The translations under genes were made by a program, and so were the position numbers. A stretch of 64,000 nt of DNA from Pantoea agglomerans NBRC 102470. Lineage in GTDB: Bacteria > Pseudomonadota > Gammaproteobacteria > Enterobacterales > Enterobacteriaceae. Position 1 is the stretch's first letter, and every line of letters starts with the position of its first letter. The notes under the pieces are model-generated. The model searched no databases. It had not been told where the DNA came from and saw only the letters and a list, made by a program, of their open reading frames with translations. Below, piece after piece: positions 25,084 through 34,285 of the stretch. The DNA is taken from the NCBI RefSeq assembly GCF_001598475.1, contig NZ_BCZA01000006.1:248001-312000 (forward strand). The letters run 5' to 3'.

Positions 25084-26271
25084 ATGCCACTTGCTCTCTG
25101 GGCGCTGGCGATTGGTGCATTCGGTATCGGTACGACTGAATTCATCATTGCCGGCCTGCTTCCCGTTATTGCCGCTGATTTCAACGTTACTATTCCCGTG
25201 GCCGGAAATCTGGCAACGGCTTATGCGCTGGGTGTTTTTGTCGGCGCGCCGGCCCTGATTATTCTGGGCTCAAAAGTGCCCCGAAAAGCCATGCTGGTTT
25301 TCCTGATGCTGCTGTTTGTGGCGGGTAACCTCGTTACGGCCTTTGCGCCCACGCTGGGCATTGCCATTCTGGGCAGGATCATCACGTCGCTGACTCACGG
25401 CGCCTTCTTCGGTATTGGTTCGATCATTGCTGCCGATATGGTTGCGCCGTCTAAGCGGGTAAGGGCGATTGCATTCATGTTCATGGGACTGACCGTAGCA
25501 AATCTTATTGGTGTTCCCGTCGGTACCTGGATCGGGCAGCATCTTTCCTGGCGAGATGCTTTTATGGTTATTGCCGCAATTGGAGTTGTTACGGTTATCA
25601 GCGTCGGTATGCTTATCCCGCATCAGCCCCGTCCGGAGAACCATAATTTCGCACACGAGTTTAATGCCTTCCGCAACGTCAATGTTCTGCTGGCGATGGG
25701 CATAACGGTCTTTGGGCCGGGTGCATTTTTTACCTCCATTACCTATATCGCACCCATGATGATCGGGCTGGCTGGATACAGCGAAAGCAGCCTGGCATGG
25801 CTGATGCTGCTGTTCGGTCTGGGGCTATTTGTCGGTAATCAGCTGGGCGGCAGATATGCCGATCGCGCGCTGATGCCGATGCTTTACGTCACCCTGGCCG
25901 CTCAGGCCGTAGTCCTGCTGGTATTTAACTTTACTGCCCACAGCCAGGTCATGTCAGCGGTCTGTATTTTTCTGATGGCTGCGTTTGGGTTTGCGACCGT
26001 GTCCCCCATCCAGAAACTGGTGATGGACAAAGCGCGGGCGGCAGGGGCTCCGACGCTGGCTGCAGCCGTTAACATAGGTCTCTTCAATCTCGGTAATGCC
26101 CTGGGTGCATGGCTGGGAGGGGCAGTTATAGCGGCCGGCTTTGGTCTTCAGTCGCCTGACTGGGCAGGCGCGATACTCTCGGTTATAGCGCTGATTCTGG
26201 CTGTTATATCCGGACTGACTGACAAAACCGGGCATAGCGCTGCTATGCGTTCAGCTTCTCACAGTGAGTAA
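25084..26271 (+). CDS. MFS transporter, DHA1 family (AraJ/YdhP-like)
   Basis: A 395-aa inner-membrane protein with twelve predicted helices. The opening LALWALAIGAFGIGTTEFII is characteristic of the AraJ/YdhP/NepI efflux group, and the conserved RxxLG-like ILGRIITSLTHGAFFGIG follows. AGGATATTT precedes the ATG. It follows the LysR gene by 172 bp and may be controlled by it. Export of a drug, arabinose or nucleoside is possible; the substrate is not visible. Confidence 0.88.
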   Translation: MPLALWALAIGAFGIGTTEFIIAGLLPVIAADFNVTIPVAGNLATAYALGVFVGAPALIILGSKVPRKAMLVFLMLLFVAGNLVTAFAPTLGIAILGRIITSLTHGAFFGIGSIIAADMVAPSKRVRAIAFMFMGLTVANLIGVPVGTWIGQHLSWRDAFMVIAAIGVVTVISVGMLIPHQPRPENHNFAHEFNAFRNVNVLLAMGITVFGPGAFFTSITYIAPMMIGLAGYSESSLAWLMLLFGLGLFVGNQLGGRYADRALMPMLYVTLAAQAVVLLVFNFTAHSQVMSAVCIFLMAAFGFATVSPIQKLVMDKARAAGAPTLAAAVNIGLFNLGNALGAWLGGAVIAAGFGLQSPDWAGAILSVIALILAVISGLTDKTGHSAAMRSASHSE

Positions 26272-26306
26272 CGTCCGCTTCTGGCCCTGAACAGACGTCG
26301 ATGAGT
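26272..26306 (+). repeat. Dispersed repeat remnant
   Basis: AACGTCCGCTTCTGGCCCTG followed by AACAGACG, a decayed GTCCGCTT-type piece between the MFS and glutathione peroxidase genes. Confidence 0.4.
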
Positions 26307-26387
26307 TAAATGCGCTGCCAGGTGGAGCGGAAAGAAACAGTTTACTGGTAATCCCGTCATTGACAGTGAGATGGTAAAACACCTCAC

Positions 26388-26864
26388 TTAAAGAGCAGCA
26401 AGAATGGCGGATTCCATTTTCTCCGGGGTGGTAGTCGGGGCAAAGCGTTTGATCGGTTTGCCGTCGCGCCCGATCAGGAACTTAGTGAAGTTCCACTTAA
26501 TACGACCACCCAGCACGCCGGGTAATTCATCTTTCAGGTAACGGAAAATCGGGTGCGTTGAGGTGCCATTGACCTCAACTTTCCCGAACATCGGAAAACT
26601 CACACCATAGTTGATGTGGCATGTCTGCGCGATTTCTTCGGCACCGCCGGGTTCCTGCTTTCCGAACTGGTTGCAGGGAAAACCCAGCACCACCAGGCCC
26701 TGCGCGGCGTACTTTTTATAGAGCGATTCAAGACCTGCGTATTGTGGCGTGAATCCACAATGGCTGGCGGTATTAACCACCAGAACCACCTTGTCAGCGT
26801 AGTCGGTCATCGGGATAAGCTGGCCATTCAGACTGGTGGCAGTGAGTTGATAAAAGGGAGACAT
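26388..26864 (-). CDS. Glutathione peroxidase (BtuE-like)
   Basis: Thiol peroxidase, 158 aa, cytoplasmic. The ATG at 26864 has GAGG upstream; the in-frame codon 54 bases earlier is not needed. Catalytic tetrad elements are C36 (NTASHCGFT), Q70 (CNQFGKQEPG) and W124 (KWNFTKFL); the second cysteine C82 allows the thioredoxin-dependent mechanism known for bacterial members. It is monocistronic. A role in peroxide defence fits the detoxification theme of the region. Confidence 0.92.
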   Translation of the reverse strand: MSPFYQLTATSLNGQLIPMTDYADKVVLVVNTASHCGFTPQYAGLESLYKKYAAQGLVVLGFPCNQFGKQEPGGAEEIAQTCHINYGVSFPMFGKVEVNGTSTHPIFRYLKDELPGVLGGRIKWNFTKFLIGRDGKPIKRFAPTTTPEKMESAILAAL

Positions 26865-27025
26865 GTCGCAATCCTCAGAGCAAAAACCGTGTGACGTTAA
26901 CATTACCACAGAGTGCATAACGACAGCGGGGTCTGGGAAGCAGATGCTTAGTTAGCAGGTCAGGCATCCTGGCTTCAGGCGCTAACGCCTGAGTTAATGA
27001 CTATTTCCCACGTCAGGTCTGGTTG

Positions 27026-28048
27026 TTATTCCTGATGAATTTCAACCACGACTTTACCCTTTGCATGTCCCTGTTCAAGGTAAGCCAGGGCATCTTTTGT
27101 GTCTGCAAATGGGAACACCCTGTCGATTACCGGTTTGATATGTCCTGCTTCAATAAGTTTGCCGATTTGGGTGAGTTGATCGCCATCAGGACGAACAAAG
27201 AGAAATGAATAATCCAGACCGCGCTTTTTTGAAAGGCGCATAATTTTGCGACTCATCAGGGCAAAAATTATCCGCAGCAAGATATTCAGCTGCCGGGCTC
27301 GCGCGAAATTAACGTCTAATGGACCAACCAGAGAAACAATCTTTCCACCAGGTTTAAGAATCTGCATGGATTTTTCAATGGAATCCCCCCGCAGCGTGCC
27401 GAGTACGAGATCGTAGCCACTCAGCACGGTTTCAAATTCCTGCTTTTTATAGTCGACCACTTCTTCTGCGCCCAGCCGACTCACCCACTCTACGTTGGCT
27501 GAACTGGTCGTCGTCGCTACCCGGGCGCCAAGATGCTTTGCCAGCTGAATCGCAATAGTGCCAATCCCTCCCGAACCTGCCGGAATAAACACTTTTTGGC
27601 CTGGTCGCAGATGTGCTCTCTCTGTAAACGCCTGCCAGGCGGTGAGGCTAACCATCGGCAACGAAGCAGCCTCAATGAAATCCATATTTTCAGGCTTAAT
27701 AGCCGCGAGACGTTCAGGAACGCATGCAAAATCGGCGAGTGAACCTGTTCCCGTGTCGAAAATGCTGGCGAAGACTTCATCGCCCGGCTTGAAACGTGTC
27801 ACGCGACTTCCTGTTGCAATCACCACGCCTGACAAATCACTGCCCAGTGTCGCCGGAAGTTTAAAATGCAGAATCGGTTTGAAAATTCCGCCGGGGATAA
27901 TGTTATCAATGGGATTCAGACCAACGGCATAGACTTTTACCAGGATTTCATCGGCAGCGGGGGAAGGGTAATCTACATTTTCAAATCCCAGCTCAGGTGA
28001 CTTCCCGTAGCGTTTAAACGTAAAGGCTCGCATCGTCCTGGATTTCAT
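27026..28048 (-). CDS. Zinc-free medium-chain dehydrogenase (quinone oxidoreductase type)
   Basis: NADPH-dependent reductase, 340 aa. The N-terminal GroES-like domain has VGLNPIDN, and the Rossmann part has the IPAGSGGIGTIAIQLAKHLG motif (about 155-174). The zinc ligands of true alcohol dehydrogenases are missing, pointing to quinone or enone reduction. AGAGGATAAACACC precedes the ATG. It is downstream of the SDR and OYE genes (202 bp after the SDR stop), but a strong hairpin separates them, so it may have its own promoter. Confidence 0.88.
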   Translation of the reverse strand: MKSRTMRAFTFKRYGKSPELGFENVDYPSPAADEILVKVYAVGLNPIDNIIPGGIFKPILHFKLPATLGSDLSGVVIATGSRVTRFKPGDEVFASIFDTGTGSLADFACVPERLAAIKPENMDFIEAASLPMVSLTAWQAFTERAHLRPGQKVFIPAGSGGIGTIAIQLAKHLGARVATTTSSANVEWVSRLGAEEVVDYKKQEFETVLSGYDLVLGTLRGDSIEKSMQILKPGGKIVSLVGPLDVNFARARQLNILLRIIFALMSRKIMRLSKKRGLDYSFLFVRPDGDQLTQIGKLIEAGHIKPVIDRVFPFADTKDALAYLEQGHAKGKVVVEIHQE

Positions 28049-28207
28049 TTGGTGTTTATCCTCTGATATTTAGCACTGACGTACTTTCAGGTGCCTCTGT
28101 TGCTGAGCTAAAAAGCGGCTCCGGGGAGCAACGTAATAAATAATGGAATAAGGTTTTGCCGGTTAATATGCTCATGCCGCCATTAAGAGATTCATGGTCG
28201 ATTTACC

Positions 28208-28241
28208 GCTCAGCAGAACCCTGTAAAAGGTTCTGCTGAGC
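28208..28241 (-). terminator. Strong hairpin after the SDR gene
   Basis: Perfect 13-bp inverted repeat GCTCAGCAGAACC/GGTTCTGCTGAGC with an 8-nt loop, 10 bp past the SDR stop. There is no clear T-run on the minus strand. Confidence 0.6.
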
Positions 28242-28250
28242 AGGGCTTGG

Positions 28251-29033
28251 CTAAAGGGTTTTGTATCGCTCTGCGGCCTCTTCCTGTCTGATGTCCGAGA
28301 TCAGACCCTGACGGGAGGCATCAAGAACATCCCAGCGATCAGCTTTATGTAATGGCGGAATCGTCACGTGTTCGCGGCGGTCAAAACCCGCCAGAGCGGC
28401 GTCAACCAGTTCGCCCACTTCCATCATTTTTGAGGCGTTACTGATGTCGATACCGGCACGATCCCAGATTTCGGTGTACGTACCTGCAGGGAGCACCGCC
28501 TGGATATAAATGCCTTTTGAAGAGAGCTCAACGTTCATTCCCTGAGAGAGGAAAAGAACAAAGGCTTTTGTTGCGCCGTAAACCGTCATTGCAAATTCCG
28601 GGGCGAGTCCGACTACGGAACTGATATTGACGATCGAACCTTCTCCGGCTTCTGCGAACCGGCGTGCTGCAGCAGTGGCCAGTCTCGTCAGGGCAGTGAC
28701 GTTAAGCGCGATAAGGCGTTCGATGGAATCAGGCTTCTGCTCGGTAAACGTGCCGGATTGAGCGATACCTGCGTTATTGATAAGAGTGCCTATCCGCGTG
28801 TCTTCCCGGAGGCGTGCTTCAACAGCAGCTAAATCACTCGCCAGCGTGAGATCGGCAGGCAGCACATCGACGGAAATATGATTTTCCTGTCGCAGCCGTT
28901 TAGCAAGCGCTTCTAATTTTAATTTGTCGCGAGCAACCAGAACCAGGTCATGTCCACGACGTGCAAAGCGCTCAGCGTAAACAGCACCAATACCCGTTGA
29001 TGCGCCTGTAATGAGGACTGAAGTACGAGTCAT
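28251..29033 (-). CDS. Short-chain dehydrogenase/reductase
   Basis: A 260-aa oxidoreductase of the DltE-like SDR group. The NADP-binding TGASTGIG is 9-16, NNAG 86-89, and the catalytic S139, Y152 and K156 are present. It lies 75 bp after the OYE gene in the same direction, repeating the OYE-SDR order seen at 10.0-11.9 kb. It probably reduces carbonyls made or left by the alkene reductase; this is inference. Confidence 0.88.
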   Translation of the reverse strand: MTRTSVLITGASTGIGAVYAERFARRGHDLVLVARDKLKLEALAKRLRQENHISVDVLPADLTLASDLAAVEARLREDTRIGTLINNAGIAQSGTFTEQKPDSIERLIALNVTALTRLATAAARRFAEAGEGSIVNISSVVGLAPEFAMTVYGATKAFVLFLSQGMNVELSSKGIYIQAVLPAGTYTEIWDRAGIDISNASKMMEVGELVDAALAGFDRREHVTIPPLHKADRWDVLDASRQGLISDIRQEEAAERYKTL

Positions 29034-29108
29034 AGTTTTATCTTCTTCATTTGTTTGATAAAAATCGCCGTTAGCGATATAGGGTTAACCGTGATACCTG
29101 AAGAGTGA

Positions 29109-30197
29109 TTAACTGTTACCGCTAAGCGATGGATAGTCGGTGTAGCCCTCCGCACTACCGCCATACAGTGTTTCAGGATTAAGCGGGGCCAGAGGTGCTC
29201 CCGACTTAAGTCTTTCGACAAAATCGGGGTTAGAAATGAAGGGGCGACCGAATGCGAACAAATCGGCTTTGTCCTGTGCAAGATGGTCAGACGCCAGCGC
29301 CAGGTCATAGCCATTGTTACCGATGTAAGTGTTTTTAAAGCGGCGACGCAGCGAAGTGTAATCGAACGGTGAGACATCACGGGGACCTCCCGTCGCGCCT
29401 TCAACAACATGCAGATAAACGATACCTGAAGCATCAAGTTGCTCTGCCAGGTAGTCATATTGTGGCTGCGGATCGCTGCATGAAATCGCATTAGCAGGTG
29501 AGACCGGTGAGATGCGAACGCCCGTCCGCGCTGCGCCGATCTCATCTTTCACGGCCTCCACGACCTCTAATAGCAGGCGTGCACGATTCTCTACTGAACC
29601 GCCATATTCATCGGTGCGCTGATTGGCACCATCTTTCAGGAACTGCTCAAGCAGATAGCCATTCGCACCGTGTATCTCTACGCCATCAAAGCCTGCGGTA
29701 ATGGCATTGGCTGATGCCTTTCTGAAATCGGCAACAATGCCTTTTATTTCCTTCAGCTCAAGCGCTCTGGGTTCTGAAACATCAACAAAATGGTTGTTCA
29801 CGAAGGTTTTGGTTTCAGCACGGATAGCTGACGGCGCGCCTGGTGCGGCTCCTTCTGGCTGTAAATCGACATGTGAAATTCGACCTGTGTGCCACAACTG
29901 CACAAATATACGTCCGCCTTTGTCATGTACCGCATCTGTGACTTTACGCCAGCCCTCAATCTGGGCCTGCGTGTAGATCCCCGGCGTATCCTGATAGCCC
30001 TGCGCCTCTGCTGAAATCTGCGTAGCTTCGGTAATCAGTAACCCTGCTGTGGCACGCTGAGCGTAGTAAGTCGCTGCCAGTTCACCTGGCACAAGGCCTG
30101 CGCCTGCCCGGTTACGTGTCAGCGGAGCCATCACGATGCGATTCGCAAGCGTGACAGATCCCAGTTCATAGGGCTGAAATAAGGATTGATTCGTCAT
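29109..30197 (-). CDS. Old Yellow Enzyme alkene reductase (second copy)
   Basis: A 362-aa FMN-dependent alkene/nitro reductase, a paralogue of the NemA-like protein at 10.8 kb. LFQPYELGSVTLANRIVMAP opens it, H176/N179 bind substrate (VEIHGANGYLLEQF), and FAFGRPFISNPDFVERL is the FMN-side signature. AAAGGAATAACC precedes the ATG. A TetR gene lies divergently, with a large inverted repeat between them. Confidence 0.92.
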   Translation of the reverse strand: MTNQSLFQPYELGSVTLANRIVMAPLTRNRAGAGLVPGELAATYYAQRATAGLLITEATQISAEAQGYQDTPGIYTQAQIEGWRKVTDAVHDKGGRIFVQLWHTGRISHVDLQPEGAAPGAPSAIRAETKTFVNNHFVDVSEPRALELKEIKGIVADFRKASANAITAGFDGVEIHGANGYLLEQFLKDGANQRTDEYGGSVENRARLLLEVVEAVKDEIGAARTGVRISPVSPANAISCSDPQPQYDYLAEQLDASGIVYLHVVEGATGGPRDVSPFDYTSLRRRFKNTYIGNNGYDLALASDHLAQDKADLFAFGRPFISNPDFVERLKSGAPLAPLNPETLYGGSAEGYTDYPSLSGNS

Positions 30198-30239
30198 GGT
30201 TATTCCTTTGCGGATTAGCGGGTCAGTAAACTGATTTAA

Positions 30240-30300
30240 TGATGATGATCGTAATCATTAAAGTCAACTGGTTTGATTATGATCATCATCAATGTATACT
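30240..30300. promoter_or_regulatory. TetR operator pair and promoter
   Basis: Two 18-nt arms (30240-30257 and 30274-30291) form an inverted repeat with 17 of 18 matches, built on GATGATGATC/GATCATCATC and separated by 17 bp. A rightward promoter overlaps the second arm: TTGATT (30273-30278), 16 bp, TATACT (30295-30300). It is a probable autoregulated divergent operator. Confidence 0.75.
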
Positions 30301-30324
30301 TAAGCTCAGTTTCAGGAGGAAAAG

Positions 30325-30873
30325 ATGAAAGTGTCAAAAGAGCAGGTTCGCGAAAACAGGAACCGAATCGTTGAAACGGCGTCAGAACTTTTTCGTGAGC
30401 GGGGTTACGATGGGGTAGGCGTCGCTGAACTGATGTCAGCCGCAGGGTTAACGCATGGCGGGTTCTATAAGCACTTTGGGTCGAAAGCCGATTTGTTAGC
30501 CGAAGCGATGAACTGCGGCTTCGCGCAATCGGCGGAAAAAACTCAGGGTGTGAGTCGGGAAAAGTTCGTTGAATATTACCTTTCCCGCCAGCATCGCGAT
30601 GATATGGCAAAGGGGTGTGTCATGTCGGCCCTGGGCACCGATGCAGCGCGCCAGTCTGAATCCATCCGCGAGACCTTTGCGGCCGGAATTGAACGACAGC
30701 TTGCCGTTTTAGAAACGGAACAGGTCACGCGTGCGGATCTCATCAATACGCTCGCGCAGCTTGTGGGTGCCCTGATGCTTTCGCGTGCCTGCCCGGATAA
30801 TTCCGGGCTTGCTGATGAAATTCTGGAGGTCTGCCGTACGCGTCTGCTCAGCCCGAATGACTGTAAAGATTGA
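30325..30873 (+). CDS. TetR-family transcriptional regulator
   Basis: A 182-aa repressor with GGAGG before its ATG. Helix-turn-helix GVAELMSAAGLTHGGFYKHF (about 32-51) belongs to the group whose C-terminal domain carries a GCVMSALGTDAARQ motif; the Cys of GCVMSA (about residue 98) is a plausible electrophile sensor. It is divergent from the OYE/SDR genes, which it likely represses. Confidence 0.9.
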   Translation: MKVSKEQVRENRNRIVETASELFRERGYDGVGVAELMSAAGLTHGGFYKHFGSKADLLAEAMNCGFAQSAEKTQGVSREKFVEYYLSRQHRDDMAKGCVMSALGTDAARQSESIRETFAAGIERQLAVLETEQVTRADLINTLAQLVGALMLSRACPDNSGLADEILEVCRTRLLSPNDCKD

Positions 30874-31053
30874 ATCGATGCTCTTGCCGTTCAACATTAC
30901 TGAAGCCGTTGCGGCATGGACTGAACGCAACAGCCCGCTGGCGTTTTATTATGAACGGCGGGAATGTGTAATCCGGACTTCCCGTTCCGGATACTATTCC
31001 CATCAACGGGCTATCGATCAGTCGGCCATCCACCTGGGACAGTGACGCATCAC

Positions 31054-31854
31054 TCAGCCGTTGTCGCGGAATCCGGGATAAAGGCTCATTCCACCATCGA
31101 TAAAAAGCGTGGTGCCATGAACGTAATCAGAGAGATCACTGGCAAGCCAGACGACGGCATTCGCCACATCTTCAGCCGCACCGATACGCCCGTAAGGGAT
31201 GAGCTTTAACAGCGCTTTGCCCGCTTCACCCTGGGTGCTTTCCTCGTTGATAGCGGTAGCGATAGCGCCGGGTGCCACTGCATTGACACGAATACGTTCT
31301 TCACCCACTTCCTGAGCCAGACTTTTCATCAGCATGTCAACGCCGCCTTTTGATGCGGCATAGTTGACGTGTCCGGCCCAGGGAATGAGCTGGTGAACCG
31401 AGCTCATATGAATAATCTTACCGACAGCTTTGCTGATGTCCTGGCGATGCTCCTGACGCTTGAACTGCCGCAGCGCAGCACGCGCGCAGAGGAACTGGCC
31501 AGTCAGGTTCACGTCCAGAACGGTATTCCAGTCCTCTAGCGTCATCTCAATGGACGGGGCATCTTTCTGCAGTCCTGAGTTCGCCACCAGGATATCCAGC
31601 CTGCCAAATTCCCTGATCGTCTGGTCAAAAAGATTCTCTACATCCGCCTCTTTAGAAACGTCTCCTTTTACAGCAATTGCACGGCCTCCATCGGCGCGGA
31701 TTTTCTCAGCCAGCTCCTCGGCCGGTTCCGCCTGGCTATGGTAGTTAATCACTACACAGGCACCTTCTTTAGCGAGTGCTTCTGCGCAGGCATAGCCGAG
31801 ACCCGAGCTGGCACCGGTAACCAGCGCAACCTGATTTTTGAGAGAAAAGATCAT
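31054..31854 (-). CDS. Glucose-1-dehydrogenase-like SDR
   Basis: A 266-aa classical short-chain dehydrogenase. TGASSGLG is 13-20, a NSGL variant replaces NNAG (92-95), and the catalytic S152, Y165 and K169 are present. The C-terminal VHGTTLFIDGGMSLYPGF resembles glucose 1-dehydrogenases. AAGGATGCCTC precedes the ATG. It is monocistronic, convergent with the TetR gene, with 180 bp between them in which I see no gene. The substrate is not certain. Confidence 0.88.
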   Translation of the reverse strand: MIFSLKNQVALVTGASSGLGYACAEALAKEGACVVINYHSQAEPAEELAEKIRADGGRAIAVKGDVSKEADVENLFDQTIREFGRLDILVANSGLQKDAPSIEMTLEDWNTVLDVNLTGQFLCARAALRQFKRQEHRQDISKAVGKIIHMSSVHQLIPWAGHVNYAASKGGVDMLMKSLAQEVGEERIRVNAVAPGAIATAINEESTQGEAGKALLKLIPYGRIGAAEDVANAVVWLASDLSDYVHGTTLFIDGGMSLYPGFRDNG

Positions 31855-32114
31855 GAGGCATCCTTATTTCTGTAAATGATGAGCGTCTTAAATCCGGCCG
31901 GCATCATCAGGGGAGTGAATATCGATGTATCGCTGACACTACGATGTCCAGCCACCCCCAAACTGATTAATCGGCTAGCCGGATCGGGCGCATGGGCCTG
32001 AGTCACTGAATTATAGATGTGAAGTACAGGGTTAGCCGCTAATGCGGTCCTGGTGGATAGTCAGGAAACGTTGAAGCAGGAACATAAGCAGTAAAAAATG
32101 GGATATCTGAAAGG

Positions 32115-32147
32115 CAAAAAAGCAGCTATCAGAAGATAGCTGCTTTT
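32115..32147. terminator. Bidirectional terminator
   Basis: Thirteen-bp stem AAAAGCAGCTATC/GATAGCTGCTTTT with loop AGAA; A and T runs at both sides suit both strands. It lies 140 bp beyond the LysE gene end. Confidence 0.8.
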
Positions 32148-32287
32148 GGCGCTCAGGCTTTTCTGGCTGGAATCACTTTTACTATTTATTGCTTATTGCC
32201 TGATAAACAGGCCAGAACTTGATCATTTTCTATCAAGACCACGAGACCGGCCCCCTTTTCCTGAGGCAGAGGAGGTGGTAATGAACG

Positions 32288-32914
32288 CTAAAGAGTCTTT
32301 ACCACCATTCCAGCCGCGGCCAGCATCATGATGGTACCGGCTGAACGGAAAAGGAGTCGTTGCGCTTTAGCGCTGGTCAGGAGGTGGCGTATCCTGAGGG
32401 CTGCAAAAATAAAAACGGCTCCCACACTCAAAAGGACTAACACGGTAAGCGGAACAAGCAGTCCTCCCCACATCTGAAAAGATACATTATCGAGAGAGAT
32501 AACCAGAGGCAGTATAGCCAGATAGAAAGCGATGGTTTTAGGGTTTCCCAGCGTTATGGTCAGTCCTGAAAACCAGGCTGATGCCAGTTCTCGTTTTGTC
32601 GCTTTTTGATCGATATTTATTGCCTGAGGCTGGTGGCACCAGAACTGCCATGCCAGCAGGCATAAAAAGAGTGAGGCAGCCCAGTTAATCAGCGTAAAGA
32701 GAGAGGTATAGGTATGAGCGATCACCGCCAGACCAAATACCGCCACAGATAAATAAATCAAATCTCCGAGAATGAGACCGGCCAGCATCGTAAAGCCTGT
32801 TATTGCGCCCCCACTCACGCTGCGAGCGACTAATGCAGTCATCCCCGGACCCGGAATTGCAGCAGCCAAACCGAGCGCAGCAATATAAGATAGTATTTCA
32901 GTAGTTCCTGACAT
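32288..32914 (-). CDS. LysE/RhtB-family amino-acid exporter
   Basis: A 208-aa inner-membrane exporter with about six helices. The N-terminal AAIPGPGMTALVARSVSGG matches the LysE signature (PGP), and GNPKTIAFYLAILP (about 123-136) is the second one. AGGAATAACT precedes the ATG. It is divergent from an Lrp-type gene, a common pairing in which the regulator controls the exporter. The substrate is probably an amino acid. Confidence 0.9.
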   Translation of the reverse strand: MSGTTEILSYIAALGLAAAIPGPGMTALVARSVSGGAITGFTMLAGLILGDLIYLSVAVFGLAVIAHTYTSLFTLINWAASLFLCLLAWQFWCHQPQAINIDQKATKRELASAWFSGLTITLGNPKTIAFYLAILPLVISLDNVSFQMWGGLLVPLTVLVLLSVGAVFIFAALRIRHLLTSAKAQRLLFRSAGTIMMLAAAGMVVKTL

Positions 32915-33386
32915 AGTTATTCCTGTTGAAATGCACTTCGGTAAAAGGGAACAGCGTTAGTTGTTCAAAAATGCCTGGTTATGAACGATGGTTGTCATAT
33001 AAAAAGCTTAATTAAGGGTTAAAGATATGCATCCTTTTTATCAGTTGGTTTAACGTTGAAAGTGGATGTTCGATTATTCCAGGGCGGATGTTGCTGCATT
33101 GATTTAACTACGCAGATGACAAGTTTAATTTTCATGTGCGCGCAGTGCTCTATCCGATCCTCTCTTCAAGAGATGATCAGCTCCCTGCATTCTTTAAATT
33201 AAATTGAACCATATGCATTAAATCAGGGTTCAGTTTTTCCTTATATTGATTGTAATAACAGGCTGGAAAAGTAAAGATATTATGCAGCATGAAAGCGGAA
33301 AATTGTTACCTATATTATTTACTTAACGCCTGTTTTTAGGTAAAAGTAACCCTAAACCGCCTACATAAAGAAAGGAATTTCCCCTT
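32915..33386. other. Divergent intergenic region
   Basis: 472 bp of A+T-rich DNA between the exporter and Lrp-type genes, with room for promoters of both and Lrp sites. No gene or clear palindrome was recognised. Confidence 0.4.
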
Positions 33387-33860
33387 ATGACGCTCAGTTC
33401 GACAGATATGAAAATTCTCGAAATTTTACAGGACGATGCCCGGGTAACTAACCAGGTGCTGGCGGAGAAGATAAACATTTCAGCATCTCCCTGCTGGCGC
33501 AAAGTTCGTAAGCTCGAGGAAGATAAAGTGATTCAGGGCTATCGTGCTGTTCTTGACCGCAAGAAAATTGGGCTGGGAGTAATGGTTTTCATTCGGGTCG
33601 TCATTGACAGCCATAGCGAAGCGGAGGCCAGAAAATTTGAAGAGGAAGTGACTGCCCTGGAGGATGTGGTTGCCTGTTATAGCATCGGTGGGGATGCTGA
33701 CTTTCTGCTACAGGTTGTGGCTTCAGATCTGGACTCCTATGCTGATTTTGCAATGTCAGTGGTACGCAGATTGCCAGGAATTAAAGAAATGCAGAGTATG
33801 TTTGTGCTTAAAGAGATCAAACCACTCGTTAGTTATCCTATTAAGAAATCCCCTGAGTAG
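33387..33860 (+). CDS. Lrp/AsnC-family transcriptional regulator
   Basis: A 157-aa regulator. N-terminal helix-turn-helix (NQVLAEKINISASPCWRKVR, about 24-43), then the RAM ligand-binding domain (about 65-145; VVACYSIGGDADFLLQVVAS). AAAGGAATTT precedes the ATG. It probably senses an amino acid and controls the divergent LysE exporter. Confidence 0.92.
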   Translation: MTLSSTDMKILEILQDDARVTNQVLAEKINISASPCWRKVRKLEEDKVIQGYRAVLDRKKIGLGVMVFIRVVIDSHSEAEARKFEEEVTALEDVVACYSIGGDADFLLQVVASDLDSYADFAMSVVRRLPGIKEMQSMFVLKEIKPLVSYPIKKSPE

Positions 33861-34285
33861 TCTATCGCTGCCGGGATGCCCAGTGACTGATTATCAATTC
33901 CGCATAGAGCGGATTTAATGATCAGGCACGCTACCTGCGTTATTCAGCGCACAAAACTTTTATCCGGCATGATCTTACACAAGTTAATAGTGGCATAGCG
34001 TTAGCGAGCGTGCTGACTCTCCTCATTTTTCTGCTTTAACAACACGAGTATTTGTGATGACTTGATTGTTGATAACGACCAATAGTGCCTTTCAAACCGG
34101 AGCAGCCAGCAGCTTAAACTTTAATTCATAGCTTATCTTCAGACTCTGTCAGCTTAAAAGAGACGCTTATTTACATGAAATTATGCCATCAATCTTCCTC
34201 CAGCCATAAAGTCCATGCTTTACCGTGACGATAACCGTTGTACCGGGATTTGCCGGTGCATTATTGTTTTCACCACGGAAAAAAT
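33861..34285. other. Intergenic region, no feature seen
   Basis: 425 bp between the Lrp and chemoreceptor genes. It presumably carries the chemoreceptor promoter; nothing specific was recognised. Confidence 0.4.
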
